From: Limnoperna fortunei
Lineage: Eukaryota > Mollusca > Bivalvia > Mytilida > Modiolidae
Reading direction: 5' to 3'
Assembly (NCBI GenBank): GCA_944474755.1
Contig: OX104112.1
Location: forward strand, 60,481,640-60,545,639
DNA: 64,000 nt
In this document: positions 1 through 11,344 of the stretch, piece after piece
How positions within the stretch are numbered: position 1 is the first letter of the stretch
Layout: every line of letters starts with the position of its first letter
Made by a program: the position numbers and the translations under genes
Notes under the pieces: generated by a model
Database searches by the model: none
What the model was told of the DNA's origin: nothing
The model's input: only the letters and a program-made list of their open reading frames with translations

Positions 1-75
1 AATCTATCAAAACGAAAAGTGTTCCAAGACAGCTCTTTTCTCTTATTTGTTTGTGTTTTTCTTTTTTTCCAATAG

Positions 76-248
76 GTGTAAACTTTCTGTTAAGAAAAGT
101 AGGAAACACAATAACTAGCTACGAAGAAATCAAACGAAATGGCGACCAATGGGAACTGATTATTACATCCACGTTCAAGAATGCTCATCTAAAGTTCAAA
201 CTAGGAGAAGAATTCGATGAAACTACCATGGATGGTCGAAGATGTCAG
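76..248 (+). CDS. Fatty-acid-binding protein, coding exon 2
   Basis: This exon encodes the middle of a small cytosolic lipid carrier of the FABP/CRABP family, a 10-strand beta-barrel that binds fatty acids or retinoids. It starts after an AG acceptor at 74-75 and ends at a CAG before a GT donor. Its length of 173 nt (phase 1 in, phase 0 out) equals the usual second exon of animal FABP genes. The translation reads GVNFLLRKVGNTI, then a stretch containing STFKNAHLKFKLGEEFDE, close to the family signature STFKNTEISFxLGxEFDE. The first exon, with the FABP signature near the N-terminus, must lie left of the window. With exons at 1752-1865 and 2504-2563 the visible part is about 115 residues, consistent with a protein of about 139 against the family's 130-140. 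Which paralogue it is cannot be told from sequence alone. Confidence 0.93.
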
Positions 249-1751
249 GTAACAGAACCGAAATCAAAAAGTGTCTTCATATAAATCTCGTATACATGTA
301 CATTTTTCTTTCACGTGACAATACCAGAGTGTTTACATTCTTGGTTGCATACAAATCTTACTTATGTTTCTTTACAAAAATCAAGTCATTTACAGAATGA
401 TTGATATTTACATTAAAAAAAAACCTTTCGATATTGAATTCCATTTTGCCACATTATAGCTATCAATACATCTGTGATATTCATAATTGCTATAATTTTC
501 TATTTTTGTTACATAATATTCGCGAACGATAATTTGCAGAAATTATAATTATGACATGCAACCTGATCACAGTAATTGGACTAAGATAAAAATTAATCTG
601 AAACCTCAACATTGTGATTTTTATGCCTAATATTTAATTCAGGCAAACGTATTGTATCAATAGTTTTCAAGTGTGGCATTATCTTTCTTTAATCTTTTAC
701 AAACAATATATATGGGTCTTCACACGTTGTTTAAACTCCGGTATTTGATTTGTCATTGTTCAAAGATAGTTTAAGGAGACAAAGCAAGAAAGTTAATCGA
801 TTTTATTTACAGCTTTAAAACCTGGAATAATATTTGACAAAGATTAAAATAACGCTGTTTCTTGTGTAAATATAAAATACTTGCATAAAAATGCATTGAA
901 TGTCATATCTACTTATAAATTATGCAAACAGAAGCATATAACCAGTATAATGAATGCTGAGCGGCCAATTCAAAATGCATATTAAGCCATTATGCTGCAT
1001 CCAACAACCGATTTAAACAACAGCTATAAGCCGACGAAGAAGATATTATTGCGTGCATCTGGAATATAGCTTGTAAGACTCTGAGCTTAAATAATTCCTT
1101 TCAAAGTCGTCAAGTCTATTAAAAATATGTGTATATTAGCGTATGTTTGTACTTAATATAAATAACAGCACAGCAAAATAAAAAGTAATACAACAACAAA
1201 AAGTTACTGCAAATCCTGAATTTTGTACAAATCATTTTATTAAAATGCTGTAAACTTTTCAGTCTCCAACCTAAGTTTTTAAATCTTAAAACTAATGTTT
1301 ACATTTTTAGTAGGTTTTAGTTTTGTCTGTATTTGTTTTTTACGTTTCGTTTTACATCATGTAAATCTGTGGTGGTTTTAAAAGGGGACCATGGTTGTGT
1401 TTAATGTGAATAAACCAACAAATGACGTGTAAGAACACTGCTAAGCTGCTGTTGCAAGCTTGAAAAATTCAACTGCATTCAAAAACAATATATTTACTAT
1501 TTCGTTGTATCTTTGTTCGTGCTGTTAAAAAAACTAGAAGTTAATACAAGACATTTTTGTCTGCTTGTCCGATGGAAACTGCATACGCATGTTTAAATGT
1601 GTACTTAAGAAAGGTAATTGGTCATTCGTTTAGCAAAACGTATATTTTACATTTTAAAATTATAAATGTGTACATATAATAATAGTGTAAATATTCGAAT
1701 ACAAAACCAGTAAGCAGTATTTATGTCAACGTTTTAATATGTATATTGCAG

Positions 1752-1865
1752 TCAACGTTTGTTGTGGAAGGAGATGATCTCGTACACTATCAGAAAGGTC
1801 TGAAAGTGGGAGAAGTTGATTCTAGAATTACAAGAAAACGTGTGGATGCTGACACCATGGTTATA
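1752..1865 (+). CDS. Fatty-acid-binding protein, coding exon 3
   Basis: This is the third coding exon of the FABP gene that begins left of the window. It follows a TTGCAG acceptor and ends before GTATAT, phase 0 on both sides. It encodes 38 residues starting STFVVEGDDLVHYQKG and ending DADTMVI, matching the family's strands F-H (pattern xVxxxEGDxLVQ...). It is 12 nt longer than the common 102-nt third exon. An alternative donor (GTTATA, six bases upstream) would remove two residues; the downstream one was chosen because VI followed by TLEAIGKNVV gives the expected beta-strand. The upstream intron (249-1751) holds nothing else recognisable. Confidence 0.9.
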
Positions 1866-2164
1866 GTATATATAGTTTTATTGTTTTATGATTTATTACC
1901 CAATTAATTAATTTTAAATAAAATATTTCTAATGAGATTCCATAGAATTGTGTAAGCAACAAATTTATAGAAAATAAAGTATCAAAATGCAACTAACATT
2001 GCAAAAAAAATGTTACGGTTATCTCTATACCTAAAAAGACAATGGTCACCTGGAATCTGCATTATAGTTGACCAGTTTGTAAATTTTTGTTATATTTGTT
2101 GAGAATTCCATAAAACCTTGTTTAACCCCCTATTTTTTTAAATACCTGTACCAAGTGAGGGTCA

Positions 2165-2262
2165 TTGCTGTAGTTGCTATATTTTTGGTTGTTGGTTCTC
2201 AAGTTTGTCGGTTTCTTTGACTATGAAATTGAAGATTGTCTCTTTTGACTTAGCAACATAAT
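2165..2262 (+). repeat. Dispersed repeat fragment in FABP intron 3
   Basis: About 100 bp in the last FABP intron (GCTGTAGTTGC, GGTTGTTGGTTCT, GTTTGTCGGTTTC) is a diverged copy of the segment at 49563-49712 in the same orientation. The parent element was not identified; it resembles the 3' region of the retroelement fragments at 22 and 50 kb but this is uncertain. Confidence 0.55.
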
Positions 2263-2503
2263 TAGGATAAGACACTATATTGTTCACCATTTTACGCAGA
2301 AAATAGTTTAAAATTGACTTTACACACACCTTCAGGACACCATACTTGCGCAAAAGAATGAACCAATTTCATAAGCTCGGTATGACTGGAACACTAACTA
2401 TCCTCTCTTTTAAAAATATTTAGTCAGTTTGAGTACTCTTATGACAAAATACGAGAACAGGCTTTCAATTGGAACATGTTTTTCATGCATTTATTTATTT
2501 CAG

Positions 2504-2563
2504 ACGCTAGAAGCCATTGGAAAGAATGTAGTAACAGAAAGAATATTTAAACGATATGCTTAA
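2504..2563 (+). CDS. Fatty-acid-binding protein, last coding exon
   Basis: This terminal exon follows a TTATTTCAG acceptor and encodes TLEAIGKNVVTERIFKRYA before TAA. It is the last beta-strand of the barrel, where family members usually carry Arg-x-Tyr (as in TRVYEKV) to hold the ligand carboxylate. Here the motif is Arg-Ile-Phe, so the tyrosine hydroxyl is missing while the arginine is kept. An ATTAAA at about 2630 is a possible poly(A) signal. Phase 0 joins cleanly to the exon ending at 1865. Confidence 0.9.
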   Translation, partial: TLEAIGKNVVTERIFKRYA

Positions 2564-2639
2564 TTGACACTTGTTGAATTGTGAATGATTTATACAATCT
2601 TTTTCTTTATGTTTATGAATTTATAGGTTTATTAAAGTA

Positions 2640-4176
2640 AATATGTTAAATATATGTATTATCCTTTGTATTGTTAATTAAGACCTACTTTTGATCTGGT
2701 TTAATCAGATTGCAGAAATTATAATCTATATTATATTTACATGAGACAGATTGGTTATCACGTACAATTAAATCATTACATATACAGTCATGACATTTTA
2801 CTGTGAACTACATGAAACCAAATTCTACTGTTCAACCCCTACCCACCCACCCCTCTACCACCACCACCCCAATTTGACGTGAATTTTTAATCAATGTATT
2901 CATTTCTGTTGGTCGGTTTTTTTAATGTCTGCAATAGGGCGTCTAGTGTGAGGAAGATGGAGTACCCGGTAGTTACCCAGGAAGACTCGAGTTCAATATT
3001 TTTCACGAATTAAGGCTCGATCTCACAACGACAGTAATTTTATTTTAAACAATATCGACCATTTTCATTAAAGCAGATGAAATTAATAAAAAAGTTAATT
3101 TAAAGTTTTCATAAATATGTATCATTACACCGGTATAAATTTTACTTTGGTCATAATTCAAATTATCAGCCCATCAATACTTACCATGAATTGATTCATT
3201 ATATTAGACGTCCTGAATATAGCTTAAATATTGGTTGCTGACGTTTATCACCCAATCAATCATAATATTTGACTTATGTTGCATTGAGTACGTGAATTAT
3301 AACAGGACATTTAGGCTTCTTTCTTTGCGTTAGTCTTTTAAATTTGCACGCACGGATTATAAATCATGTAAACTGCATATAATTTATAACTTTGGTATCT
3401 CTATATTGTTGTAGATTTTCATGTACATATAAACAAACTTCATAATATCGATTTCATACAGGTTGTTTTTGCTTTATTCTATGGGTACAGAAGTATGTCG
3501 ACACACTTGTCTTTCTGGTACATTTTGATTTCCAATCGTAATATACACCGTATCATGTAAAGAAAATTAAATCGGCTTCGTGTTTCGCAATTTTAAGATG
3601 CTAATTTAACACAAAATAAATGTCAATATTCAAGAAAATAAGAAAACCTCTAAAACAAAAACTGCAGGTTAATATCAGTTTAAAAAATTACGACGTCCTT
3701 AACTTTGGTTCTTTTTTGCAAATTTGATCAAATGTACTTACTAATGAAATATGGAAATATTTGACAACACATATGCGCTATTGGGGAATCGAAAAGTCGA
3801 TGAAGCATATACGTTATCAACGTCTATCATGCTCACCTTAATTCGTATCCGTCTTATTCTCCTTCGTTTTAATTTCGTCCCCATAAACAAACAAAGATGA
3901 AGTGTCCCAGATGTGGTATGACCAGGCGCACCAAGGTCATGTGAATATTAGGTAGTTCACATTTAAAACCAAAGCGATTAATGTTAAAGTTTATCCCATT
4001 AGATTGGGAACATTTTAAACCTCACAACAATACGTTAACATTGTGAAAAATAAAAGGTAGATTATTTGATTGGTGGCAATAAATCGAAAATGTTTCCAGC
4101 GATTGTATAATATAATTTATTCAATACTGTTATTTGATATTTAAACAGACATTTACAACTCATCTACCATTAAACT
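2640..4176. other. No gene seen between FABP and the SINE at 4.2 kb
   Basis: This AT-rich stretch follows the FABP gene. Three minus-strand windows ending at good donors (3187 region, GTAAGT; 3742-3777, GTAAGT; 3832 region, GTGAGC) are short open segments that could be further exons of the minus-strand gene. Only 3742-3777 fits the phase of the exon at 5401-5481, and none has protein-level support. A short C-rich run lies at about 2840-2870. Confidence 0.4.
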
Positions 4177-4468
4177 GTTTGTTTGTTTGAATGGTGTTAA
4201 ACGCCACCTTGACAGCTTTTCAGCAGTGTTGGACCAAGCAAAAAAACTTTGGACGGCAGAGGATTCTAGGACAAAACTGTATCATGGCGTCCAGATTAAT
4301 TGGAGTAGACAGCCGAGGTATCTAAACCCCTGACCTTCGGTAGAAAAACTGGCAATTCTTGTAAATTAAGATTGGAGTCGAGCACACCCCGCCAGCAGTG
4401 TGAATCCAACTCGCAACCTCACGGGCACGTGATCAATAGAAGACTAACCATCTTAACCACAAGACTAT
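4177..4468 (-). mobile_element. tRNA-derived SINE, interrupted by a small insert
   Basis: This is a minus-strand copy of the family whose best copies are at 29768-30028 and 44426-44687. It has the (TTTG)n tail at the left, the central domain (TGGCGTCCAG, TTGGAGTAGAC), and a decayed tRNA-like head at the right ending near CTTAACCACAAGA. About 45 bp at 4230-4276, containing TTTGGACGGCAGAGGATTC, is absent from other copies and resembles the hairpin element at 24073-24135. Confidence 0.8.
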
Positions 4469-5400
4469 ATCTCATTTAGTGACATGATTTAGTAATAAAA
4501 TTTCCACTGTTACCCTTTAATCAAAAACATTCCTAGTCATTTACACTCGGTTTGTACTAATGGCTGTCCATTGGCATATACATGTATATCCTTTCTGATA
4601 GAAAGACTATAGCCTCATCTTTTTTCCGGTTTGTAAAGTATACATACTTTTCTAGATTTTATTTTTTCGGTTTGTGGCGTATATTTAAATACTTTTCTAT
4701 TTTATTGCTGTTGAGTTTTTGTGTATTTGGTTTTACTATGAAAGTACTATTTAGTCGATAATACTACCATTGCTTTACAGTATTTCTATATATATGCTAC
4801 GAAATTTATAATTTATTTTAAATTTTTATTTAAAAACAACTTTAGAGTGCAGTACGTTATCAAATAACCCGGAAGAACTTCATGTTCGCTACAAATTTCA
4901 TGAATTTAGCTTGAACTATAATGGTTTATAAAAATGTGCATATGATTGTTATAAATTAAACTGTTATTGTAAAGTATTTAAATGCCCAATAACAATGGCG
5001 ATTTGTTCCTTATCTACAACACAATAATCTCGCCATTGTATAGTGAATAAATTATTGGAAGCCATCTTGTTTGTTTACATAGCAACGGAGGTATAGATTA
5101 ATTAATACCGTGTGAAGTCCACGTGTATCTGTTTACATAATTAAACAAGCCACATTCTCACGAATATTCATTTCTGAAATTAAATCTTGCTACAATTACT
5201 ATTTAAATGCTAATTTAAAAAGTACTTGACATATTTTTAGGATATAAATTATCCAGGTATTGACTTGGATTTTTTAATTAGCTTCTAGCTAATGTTTAAT
5301 TGATTCGTAACATAATGTTAACTCTGGTGAACTTTTAACAAAGTGAACTGCGATAAACGCAGGTGAAAACAAAACAGTTTGTATAAAGTAGAACACTAAC
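4469..5400. other. AT-rich stretch, nothing recognised
   Basis: No ORF, repeat or RNA gene could be supported. It lies downstream (minus strand) of the last proposed exon of the unknown gene, so its 3' exons could be here, but I could not identify them. Confidence 0.4.
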
Positions 5401-5481
5401 CTGGTAAGCCGATGTCCGAAATCTATTTCGCAGATTAAAACTAACATCTCGGACTTGTTCTTGCAGCCTTTTGAATTCGAC
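5401..5481 (-). CDS. Unknown minus-strand gene, predicted exon F
   Basis: This predicted 27-codon exon reads VEFKRLQEQVRDVSFNLRNR, then FRTSAYQ, and ends CAG before a GTTAGT donor. The acceptor is TTTTGAGCAG (minus strand), with a possible branch point ACTAAC upstream. The reading frame also continues upstream of this acceptor to a Met at 5538 with a stop just before it, so it could instead be a first exon starting MDVTNLLMKDF. As an internal exon (phase 0 to 0) it follows exon E (6787-6812) in frame. The heptad-like spacing of hydrophobics (V, L, V, V, F, L) suggests a short amphipathic or coiled-coil helix. No family was recognised. Confidence 0.45.
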
Positions 5482-6786
5482 CTGCTCAAAATCCGTTAAA
5501 TATATAAAATCTTTCATTAGTAAGTTAGTAACATCCATTAAAATGTGTTATAATGGTAGTGTGTATCGTCACTGTCAAACACAATCGTGTAAGTAATGTT
5601 TAAGTAACCGCAGTATAGACGTTTATAGTTGTATATCCGTTGTCAAATCAAAGTATTTAAATCCTCTTCAAAGGTAAATTTTCTGCTAAAATTACTTCCA
5701 GGTAAAACAAAACAGTTCAAACATAAAAAAAGTGCTTTTTCTTAGCGTTTATTTGCTTTAATGCATTGACGTTTATAATGGGCTTATAAATTCCGAATGG
5801 TTTTTATATGTCGGTCTATTTAACTAAAACATTTTTGACTGTTAAAACACTTCAAAGGTGTGTTGAATAATGTAAATTAAACTATGATATAGATTATAGG
5901 ATCAGTTTAACTGAAGGTCAATATTGGATAAGCTTTAATTCTATCATGTAAATGTATATGCGACAATTCATTTGCATAAATAATTTTCTAAATTAAAGTG
6001 TGATAGAAAAGAACATGCAAACTAGGTAAAAAAGATGTATTGTAATGATTAATATATTTAATTAATATTCATTAATCATTGAATTATAGACCAGTATCCA
6101 CAACAAATGCATGCTCACGTTAAATGTATAAGACTGATAAAAATACAAGTTTATTTTATGTGCATTGATTTTGTCACGACTACATATCGCCATAATCTTG
6201 CGATTTAAGATTTTTTTTCATTCAATATCCGATCTTCATTAGCAATATGTTTAGGCAGTAGTAGAGGATGGCGTCTACTTTTAATTACTTGAGAGTGAAC
6301 ACTGTGACATTTTGGAATCCGACGTGCAGATATAGACTGTCGACTTGAAATTCATTAACAAAAATTGTTAGTTTTCCCGCCTAAGTTAGTGCTAAACTGT
6401 TATTCCGGCTTTCATCCTATTAAACACCGGACTATATGATACAGCTGAAAGCTGATCAATTACGTACAAAAATGAAGTCCTAAAATACCACGTGCACTTC
6501 TATCATACCAATACTACGACAAAATAACTTTGCCAATATTTATTTCAAAGCCAAGTTCCTGATTATAATTCTAGTCATTTATCTATTTACAAAGTTCTTG
6601 TGTATATATAGATGCGAATAATTGATAATTATGCAGGTTGTCAATAAATACTAGTAAACAATAATATCATTCAGCTAGACGATAATTTTAATTAAAGAAT
6701 TTTTTTAGCTTTCATTGAAAAAAACTGGTATCGTGAAAAACATCTACAAAACCATTAAAATCGAAGTTTAAAGAAACAAGACTTAC

Positions 6787-6812
6787 CCTTGAAAGTTTGC
6801 ACATACTTTCAT
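6787..6812 (-). CDS. Unknown minus-strand gene, predicted 26-nt microexon E
   Basis: On the minus strand a 26-nt segment lies between a good acceptor (TTTAATATTTTCAG) and a perfect GTAAGT donor. Joined to exon D (8222-8297), whose last base begins a split codon, it reads D-ESMCKLSR and leaves phase 0, which matches exon F. It is too short to judge by coding content. The support is the pair of strong splice sites and the agreement of phase on both sides. Confidence 0.42.
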
Positions 6813-7610
6813 CTGAAAATATTAAATAATTCATCGTCAATGAACCTTCAAATCGCCCGTTTCATTTATAATAGGTTGAGCAGGATAAAGGTATACGAAT
6901 TGATAATATATAAATTAATGACATGATTAAAATCCCCAGCTGAAACCCGTTTATTAAGCACATTTTAGATCATGTCTATCAGGGCTTGTTAAGTTACTAC
7001 CTAACTATTTTAGTACAATTAATGTCAAACACATGTATTTGACATGACAGGTTAGAATTATTGAAACGTGTATTTCATTGATTTAACATGTTAGGTAGTC
7101 GACAAAAATATTATTTTGATTATGTTCAATGAAAGGTATTTGACCTCAACACTTTTAAAATGTTATGCACCACATATGGAAGAACTAAATGCTTGCTGCT
7201 TTGACCTTTTAATCAAAATTCCTACCAATTGTTGAAAATGTCAAACCTATTTGTCAAATAAATTTGACCAACATCATCTTATATTATCATATACTTAGGG
7301 CTAAATAAAAGGATTTTTGCATATTATATATGACCGGAAATGACCATCCCGGTCTGATACCCTCGTATTGTGTTCGTCTGTAACAAAAATCCCGGATTTG
7401 GCTTTAGCGTACACTTTACTTCCGGTACGTCTGCATCACTATATGCATTTGCCAATGGCTGAGCCTTAACGGTTTGTTGGCCTGGAGACAAATTAATGAA
7501 TTTGTTTAAGATATTATATTCAATATTTGTTGCAAAATGATGAAATTTTATTTGTACTCATTTAAGTCTATTATCCTAAATGCTGGGAGTATTTGATAAA
7601 AAGATAAATA

Positions 7611-7712
7611 TATGGGCTAATTCATATCGGCCTGGGTATCATCCCTCGACCCCTATAAAAGCCATTGACTCCGTTTCGGGATGATACTCTGGCCGCTATG
7701 TAATAGCCCATA
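7611..7712. mobile_element. 102-bp palindromic MITE-like element
   Basis: The segment starts TATGGGCTAATTCATATCGG and ends with its imperfect inverted complement (…GCTATGTAATAGCCCATA). The arms are about 35 bp with ATCATCCC near the inner ends and a loop of about 30 bp. It has no coding capacity. Its size and structure fit a non-autonomous DNA transposon remnant; no target duplication was clear. Confidence 0.7.
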
Positions 7713-7943
7713 CATCAATCTATAGTTAGTAGACATTGCAATAAAATTGGTTTATTTGGTTTAATCGCTGCTTGCAGGAAAGTTGTCTATATACTGCTTT
7801 CTGACAAACGACGAGAATTGCTTGAGCAACTTTTAAACTATCATCACGTTACGAGTTACATTTTTTTATAATACTACATGTACAAACCTAGGAGTTTTAC
7901 ATCATACAGGCGATTAGCTACAAAAAAATATGATCCTCTAGTA

Positions 7944-7978
7944 AAATTCTGAGCGATCAAAAAGTTCGCTCAGAATTT
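7944..7978. repeat. Perfect 13-bp-stem hairpin
   Basis: AAATTCTGAGCGA at 7944-7956 is exactly inverted at 7966-7978 with a 9-nt loop. It lies in a predicted intron of the minus-strand gene. It has no U-run typical of a terminator, and there is nothing to tell a chance palindrome from a repeat remnant. Confidence 0.6.
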
Positions 7979-8221
7979 ATAAGAATAAGGATTCTAGTCT
8001 AGCTCTCAAAACAACCAGTTTTAATTAGATATAGAGGAAACGATAAGAAGAAAAGTTTATTCCTGTGCCGAATTCTACCGCCGTTTATTTCGATTTTAGA
8101 TTTTTTCGCCAAGTGGATTGTTCTAGTTTTTCTCATCCATGAATACATATTTCGATGCTTTTGTCATTTAGATTAAATTATTTTGAATTATTTTTTAAGC
8201 ATTATTATTGCTATTACTTAC

Positions 8222-8297
8222 CGTCGTGTGAATCTGTTTCCTGAGTGGGAATAGAATCTGAAGCCCCAGACGACCATCCAATTACCTTCAAAGTTGA
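8222..8297 (-). CDS. Unknown minus-strand gene, predicted exon D
   Basis: This 76-nt minus-strand segment follows a long pyrimidine-rich acceptor (TTTCCTTTTCACATAATTTCAG region, 8298 onward) and ends at a GTAAGT donor. In the frame set by exon C it reads STLKVIGWSSGASDSIPTQE then TDSHD, with one base left over that pairs with exon E. A second frame is also open, so length alone does not prove coding. The Ser/Thr/Asp-rich composition matches the style of the large exon at 18693-20719. No domain was recognised. Confidence 0.55.
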
Positions 8298-8350
8298 CTG
8301 AAATTATGTGAAAAGGAAACGTTACCAAATAATGATTTTAACCGTTACCG

Positions 8351-8703
8351 CATCCTCAAAAGTCTGGGTTTCTGTATCCACATGTGTCCACGAAATCCTG
8401 ACAAATTTAGCTAGGAAATTCCGGTCTAGAAGTCACTATTTTGATTGGCTACGTCATACCCTAATGTAGCCAATCAAAAGCTCGCTTTCATTCGCGACTT
8501 GGTTAGGATATCTTGATGTCGATTGTAAATTAACCACACGGATGTGTTGCATAGACAACGTGAACAATTCCAAACAATTTCATTAGTTGATATTTTGACG
8601 GTTTGACGTCATATGAAAATCTTCTAGCCCGGGAATTTCATAGCTAAGTTTGTCAGGGTTTCGTGGACACATGTGGATACAGAAACACTGACTTGTGAGG
8701 ATG
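8351..8703. mobile_element. 353-bp TIR element with 9-bp target duplication
   Basis: The ends CATCCTCA… and …TGAGGATG are the start of inverted repeats of about 80-90 bp (left arm to about 8441, right arm from about 8622). Both contain TTTCTGTATCCACATGTGTC or its complement. The element is flanked by identical 9-bp repeats, CCGTTACCG, at 8342-8350 and 8704-8712. Long TIRs plus a 9-bp duplication fit a Mutator-like (MULE) non-autonomous element. Inside, TTTTGATTGGCTAC near 8430-8443 and its complement about 13 bp on form a second perfect hairpin. No transposase is encoded. Confidence 0.85.
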
Positions 8704-9158
8704 CCGTTACCGTAAAGAAAAGCATAAATATTAATTTGAATGACACGCATGGTAAAGTCTATCAAAATAAAACAAATTGCACTGTGCATTTTCGTATTAA
8801 CAGATTGATTTTTTATTTCCATGAACAAACAACATCGGCTTCTGTAAGAAAGAGTTCGGAAGACCAGTCTTACTTCTTAATAAACTTACAGAATAGCGTC
8901 CGTGAGACTGACTTATCACTTAATGACCCAGTCGTCAGAATAAAAAAGCCTGACAATATGTATATTCGATTTAATTGATAAGGTAGGTTTAAATTTACAT
9001 TTAAACTTCGTTCAATTTATTTTGTAATTACATTTATAGTATTTGCTTGATTCAATTAATTAATTTTGTAATTAGAAAGTACTCATATTCTTAATAGCGA
9101 TGTAACATTGAGATACATAAATGACTTCGAAAAACAGTCACGCCTATAACATGGACTG

Positions 9159-9780
9159 GTAGATCGTATGGTACTGTGTAAACCCTATTAGGCATCTAAT
9201 AAGATACTTACATGAGATATTTGGTCATGCATGCATGTAATTACATTAAAGAGCGATTAAAGAATTAAAAAAACTACAAACAAAAGTACACATATTGAAC
9301 AAAGAAAAACTAAGTATTAATGGCTTAATGTCACACAAATGGATAGAAATTTCAATCTTTATTTAAGTTTAGGATTGAACAAATAGTCCTGCATCAATTT
9401 TAACACTTTTATGTAATGTTTCTTTTTCCCTACTTTCAGTCATCAGCAGAGCAAAGGAAAGATAGTTGATTTAGTTGTTTATAAGCAAGGTCGTTTACCG
9501 AGCGTGGCACAAGGGCTTAATTATTGTGATGAGTCGTTCTTTATTGATATAAATGCAGGCGTCACACAAGGAAATATTCTATTGCATTGTCACGGATTCA
9601 CATAACTCACCAGCCTCCTCTACTATTAATAAAGAAATGCTGTTGAGAATATTAACAAGAACACAGGAACACGGACTGTAACTCTTGCACAACACGATAA
9701 ACGGTAAACCTTTTACTTTATATCCGATGTAGTACCATATAAAAATTTAAAGATTTTCATGACAACAGAACACGCCAAAC
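9159..9780. repeat. Duplicated segment, copy 1 (partner 13213-13984)
   Basis: From GTAGATCGTATGG to ACACGCCAAAC this 622-bp segment is nearly identical to 13213-13984, with only scattered substitutions seen. The partner carries about 148 extra bases after ACAAAGTATC, at roughly 13371-13520. Neither copy has a long ORF, TIRs or a poly(A) tail. Copy 1 lies in predicted intron DNA of the minus-strand gene and its flanks are not duplicated. Confidence 0.9.
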
Positions 9781-10469
9781 TAGCAGCTTTATTTCAATTC
9801 CCACTCGACTGACAGTATATTACGATATTTTAATTACATCATCAATAAGATCTTATCTGACATATAAGAAACAGTTACTCCATCTCTTGGCTGAAAAGGT
9901 ATCTGACCAAAACATATTCCTGATCCAAACTATTACTACTCTAGAAACCCTTATACAAGACTGCCTACAGAACGTAGTACACTTGAAGACCATTTGTTTA
10001 AGAAGAATCTAGAATTATAACATTTCTGTATTTGTACGCATGATTAAGATTTGGAACTTTTTCTTTTAAAATGATCATCTTCAAGAGGAATTTGTGATGT
10101 ATGTTTTGTAAATTTAGATGGTGCTGTAAACACCAACGCGCAATTTGGTAATTAAAACCTACCTAAATAATAGTAATTTTGCAACTGTATATTTAATAAA
10201 AAGATTCGCATAACAGTTGCCCTTGTCCCCATACCTTGCTGTTTTGAGTCGTCATTAGATATATTCATTAACATTTTGCAACTGTACGTATGATTTTCGT
10301 TCTTAGCTTATTATATGGCTGTCATCTGCTATCTCTCTCAGCTATCTATCTATCATCTTTCTATTTAACCTTTTTTCTTTTTCAACCTTGTTTCTGCGGG
10401 AGATGATTTTATGTAAGTGCTGCAAAACTTGTTTTCATATCCCAGTATGTTAATTTTATTGGTTTGTAT

Positions 10470-10703
10470 GATTGTTTGAATGGTGTTTAATGCCACTCAG
10501 CACTTTACAGTTAAATAATTGCGTCAAGTAATAATTGGGGACGAAGCCGGAGTACCCGGAGAAATCCACTGACCTTCTGTAGGAAAACTGACATTCCTTG
10601 TCAACCCTGCCCGCAGTGAGACTCGATCCCACAACCTCAGTGTTGACAGACCACGTGATAAACATTAGACGAACTACCTGTACCACTAGGCCACCGAGAC
10701 CCC
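10470..10703 (-). mobile_element. tRNA-derived SINE, full-length
   Basis: This minus-strand SINE has its tail TTGTTTGAATGGTGTTTAA at the left, a central domain (GAAGCCGGAGTACCCGGAG), and a tRNA-like head at the right. The head has the B-box complement near 10620 and the A-box complement ACCACTAGGCCACCGAG at 10682-10698. The tail is poorly kept and no target duplication was clear. Confidence 0.85.
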
Positions 10704-10996
10704 TATTTGTATTGGAACTATCTTTGTTGCTTAATAAAATATGTTTACAATGTAGTCAAATATTGTTGTAAGATTCGAGTTTGATGTTTATGGCTTGTAA
10801 CCAAAGGATTGATGGCTGCATATATATTTGAAAGTGCCTCGAGATACAGATATCTTTGTTTATATATAATATATTTGATAAATATGTATATAATTTTTCT
10901 CTTATGATGAAATAGTCAATCTTTCATATTAAGGCCGGGTGCGAAAACAAACAGTTATTTTAAGGTTATATAATGTGTAACCTAACATGAACTTAC

Positions 10997-11344
10997 CGGG
11001 TCAAGTCTTGAAAAACTTTCCAACCGAACCATTTCTTCTTCTGTAAGTTCTTGCTGTTTATCTTCAGGATGTAAATGTGTTGTATGTGAAATATCCTCAA
11101 TGCTTGTTACACTATCGTTTTGTATAGTGCTGCTATTTGTTTCACATCCACCAATATTTTGCCCACCTGAACAATTTTGAGTAATATTAGCTATATCATC
11201 TTCAGTCTTTGATTCGATGTTTTTAGATGCAGCAACATGATTCCTGGAAGCCCTACGTTTGAGAAAACGGTACAAAATAAATTCTCTAAAACTAGTATAT
11301 TTCCCAGAAGGTTTGAATTCATTTTCTACATTTGAAGGTGGCAT
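10997..11344 (-). CDS. Unknown minus-strand gene, exon C (116 codons)
   Basis: This open exon begins MPPSNVENEFKPSGKYTSFR and ends SFSRLDP directly before a GTAAGT donor. The apparent four further residues and stop are intron sequence. The first part is basic and hydrophobic (EFILYRFLKRRASRNH, about residues 20-36); the rest is Ser/Thr/Asn/Asp-rich and ends in an acidic EELTEEEMVRLESF-type helix (QELTEEEMVRLESFSRL). A TAG lies just upstream in frame. It is therefore either a first exon with ATG at 11344 (adenine at -3) or an internal exon using the GATTAG acceptor at 11348-11353, which would add one Lys and fit phase 0 from upstream exon B. It joins exon D in frame. No homologue was recognised. 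Confidence 0.6.

Noticed and set aside
3898..3945. A mini-ORF on the plus strand reading MKCPRCGMTRRTKVM, like a zinc-ribbon start
   Set aside because: Only 15 codons with no splice context or continuation; a CxxC in so short a frame is easily chance.
8673..8978. 101-codon plus-strand ORF
   Set aside because: It begins inside the right arm of the TIR element at 8351-8703 and shows no family likeness.
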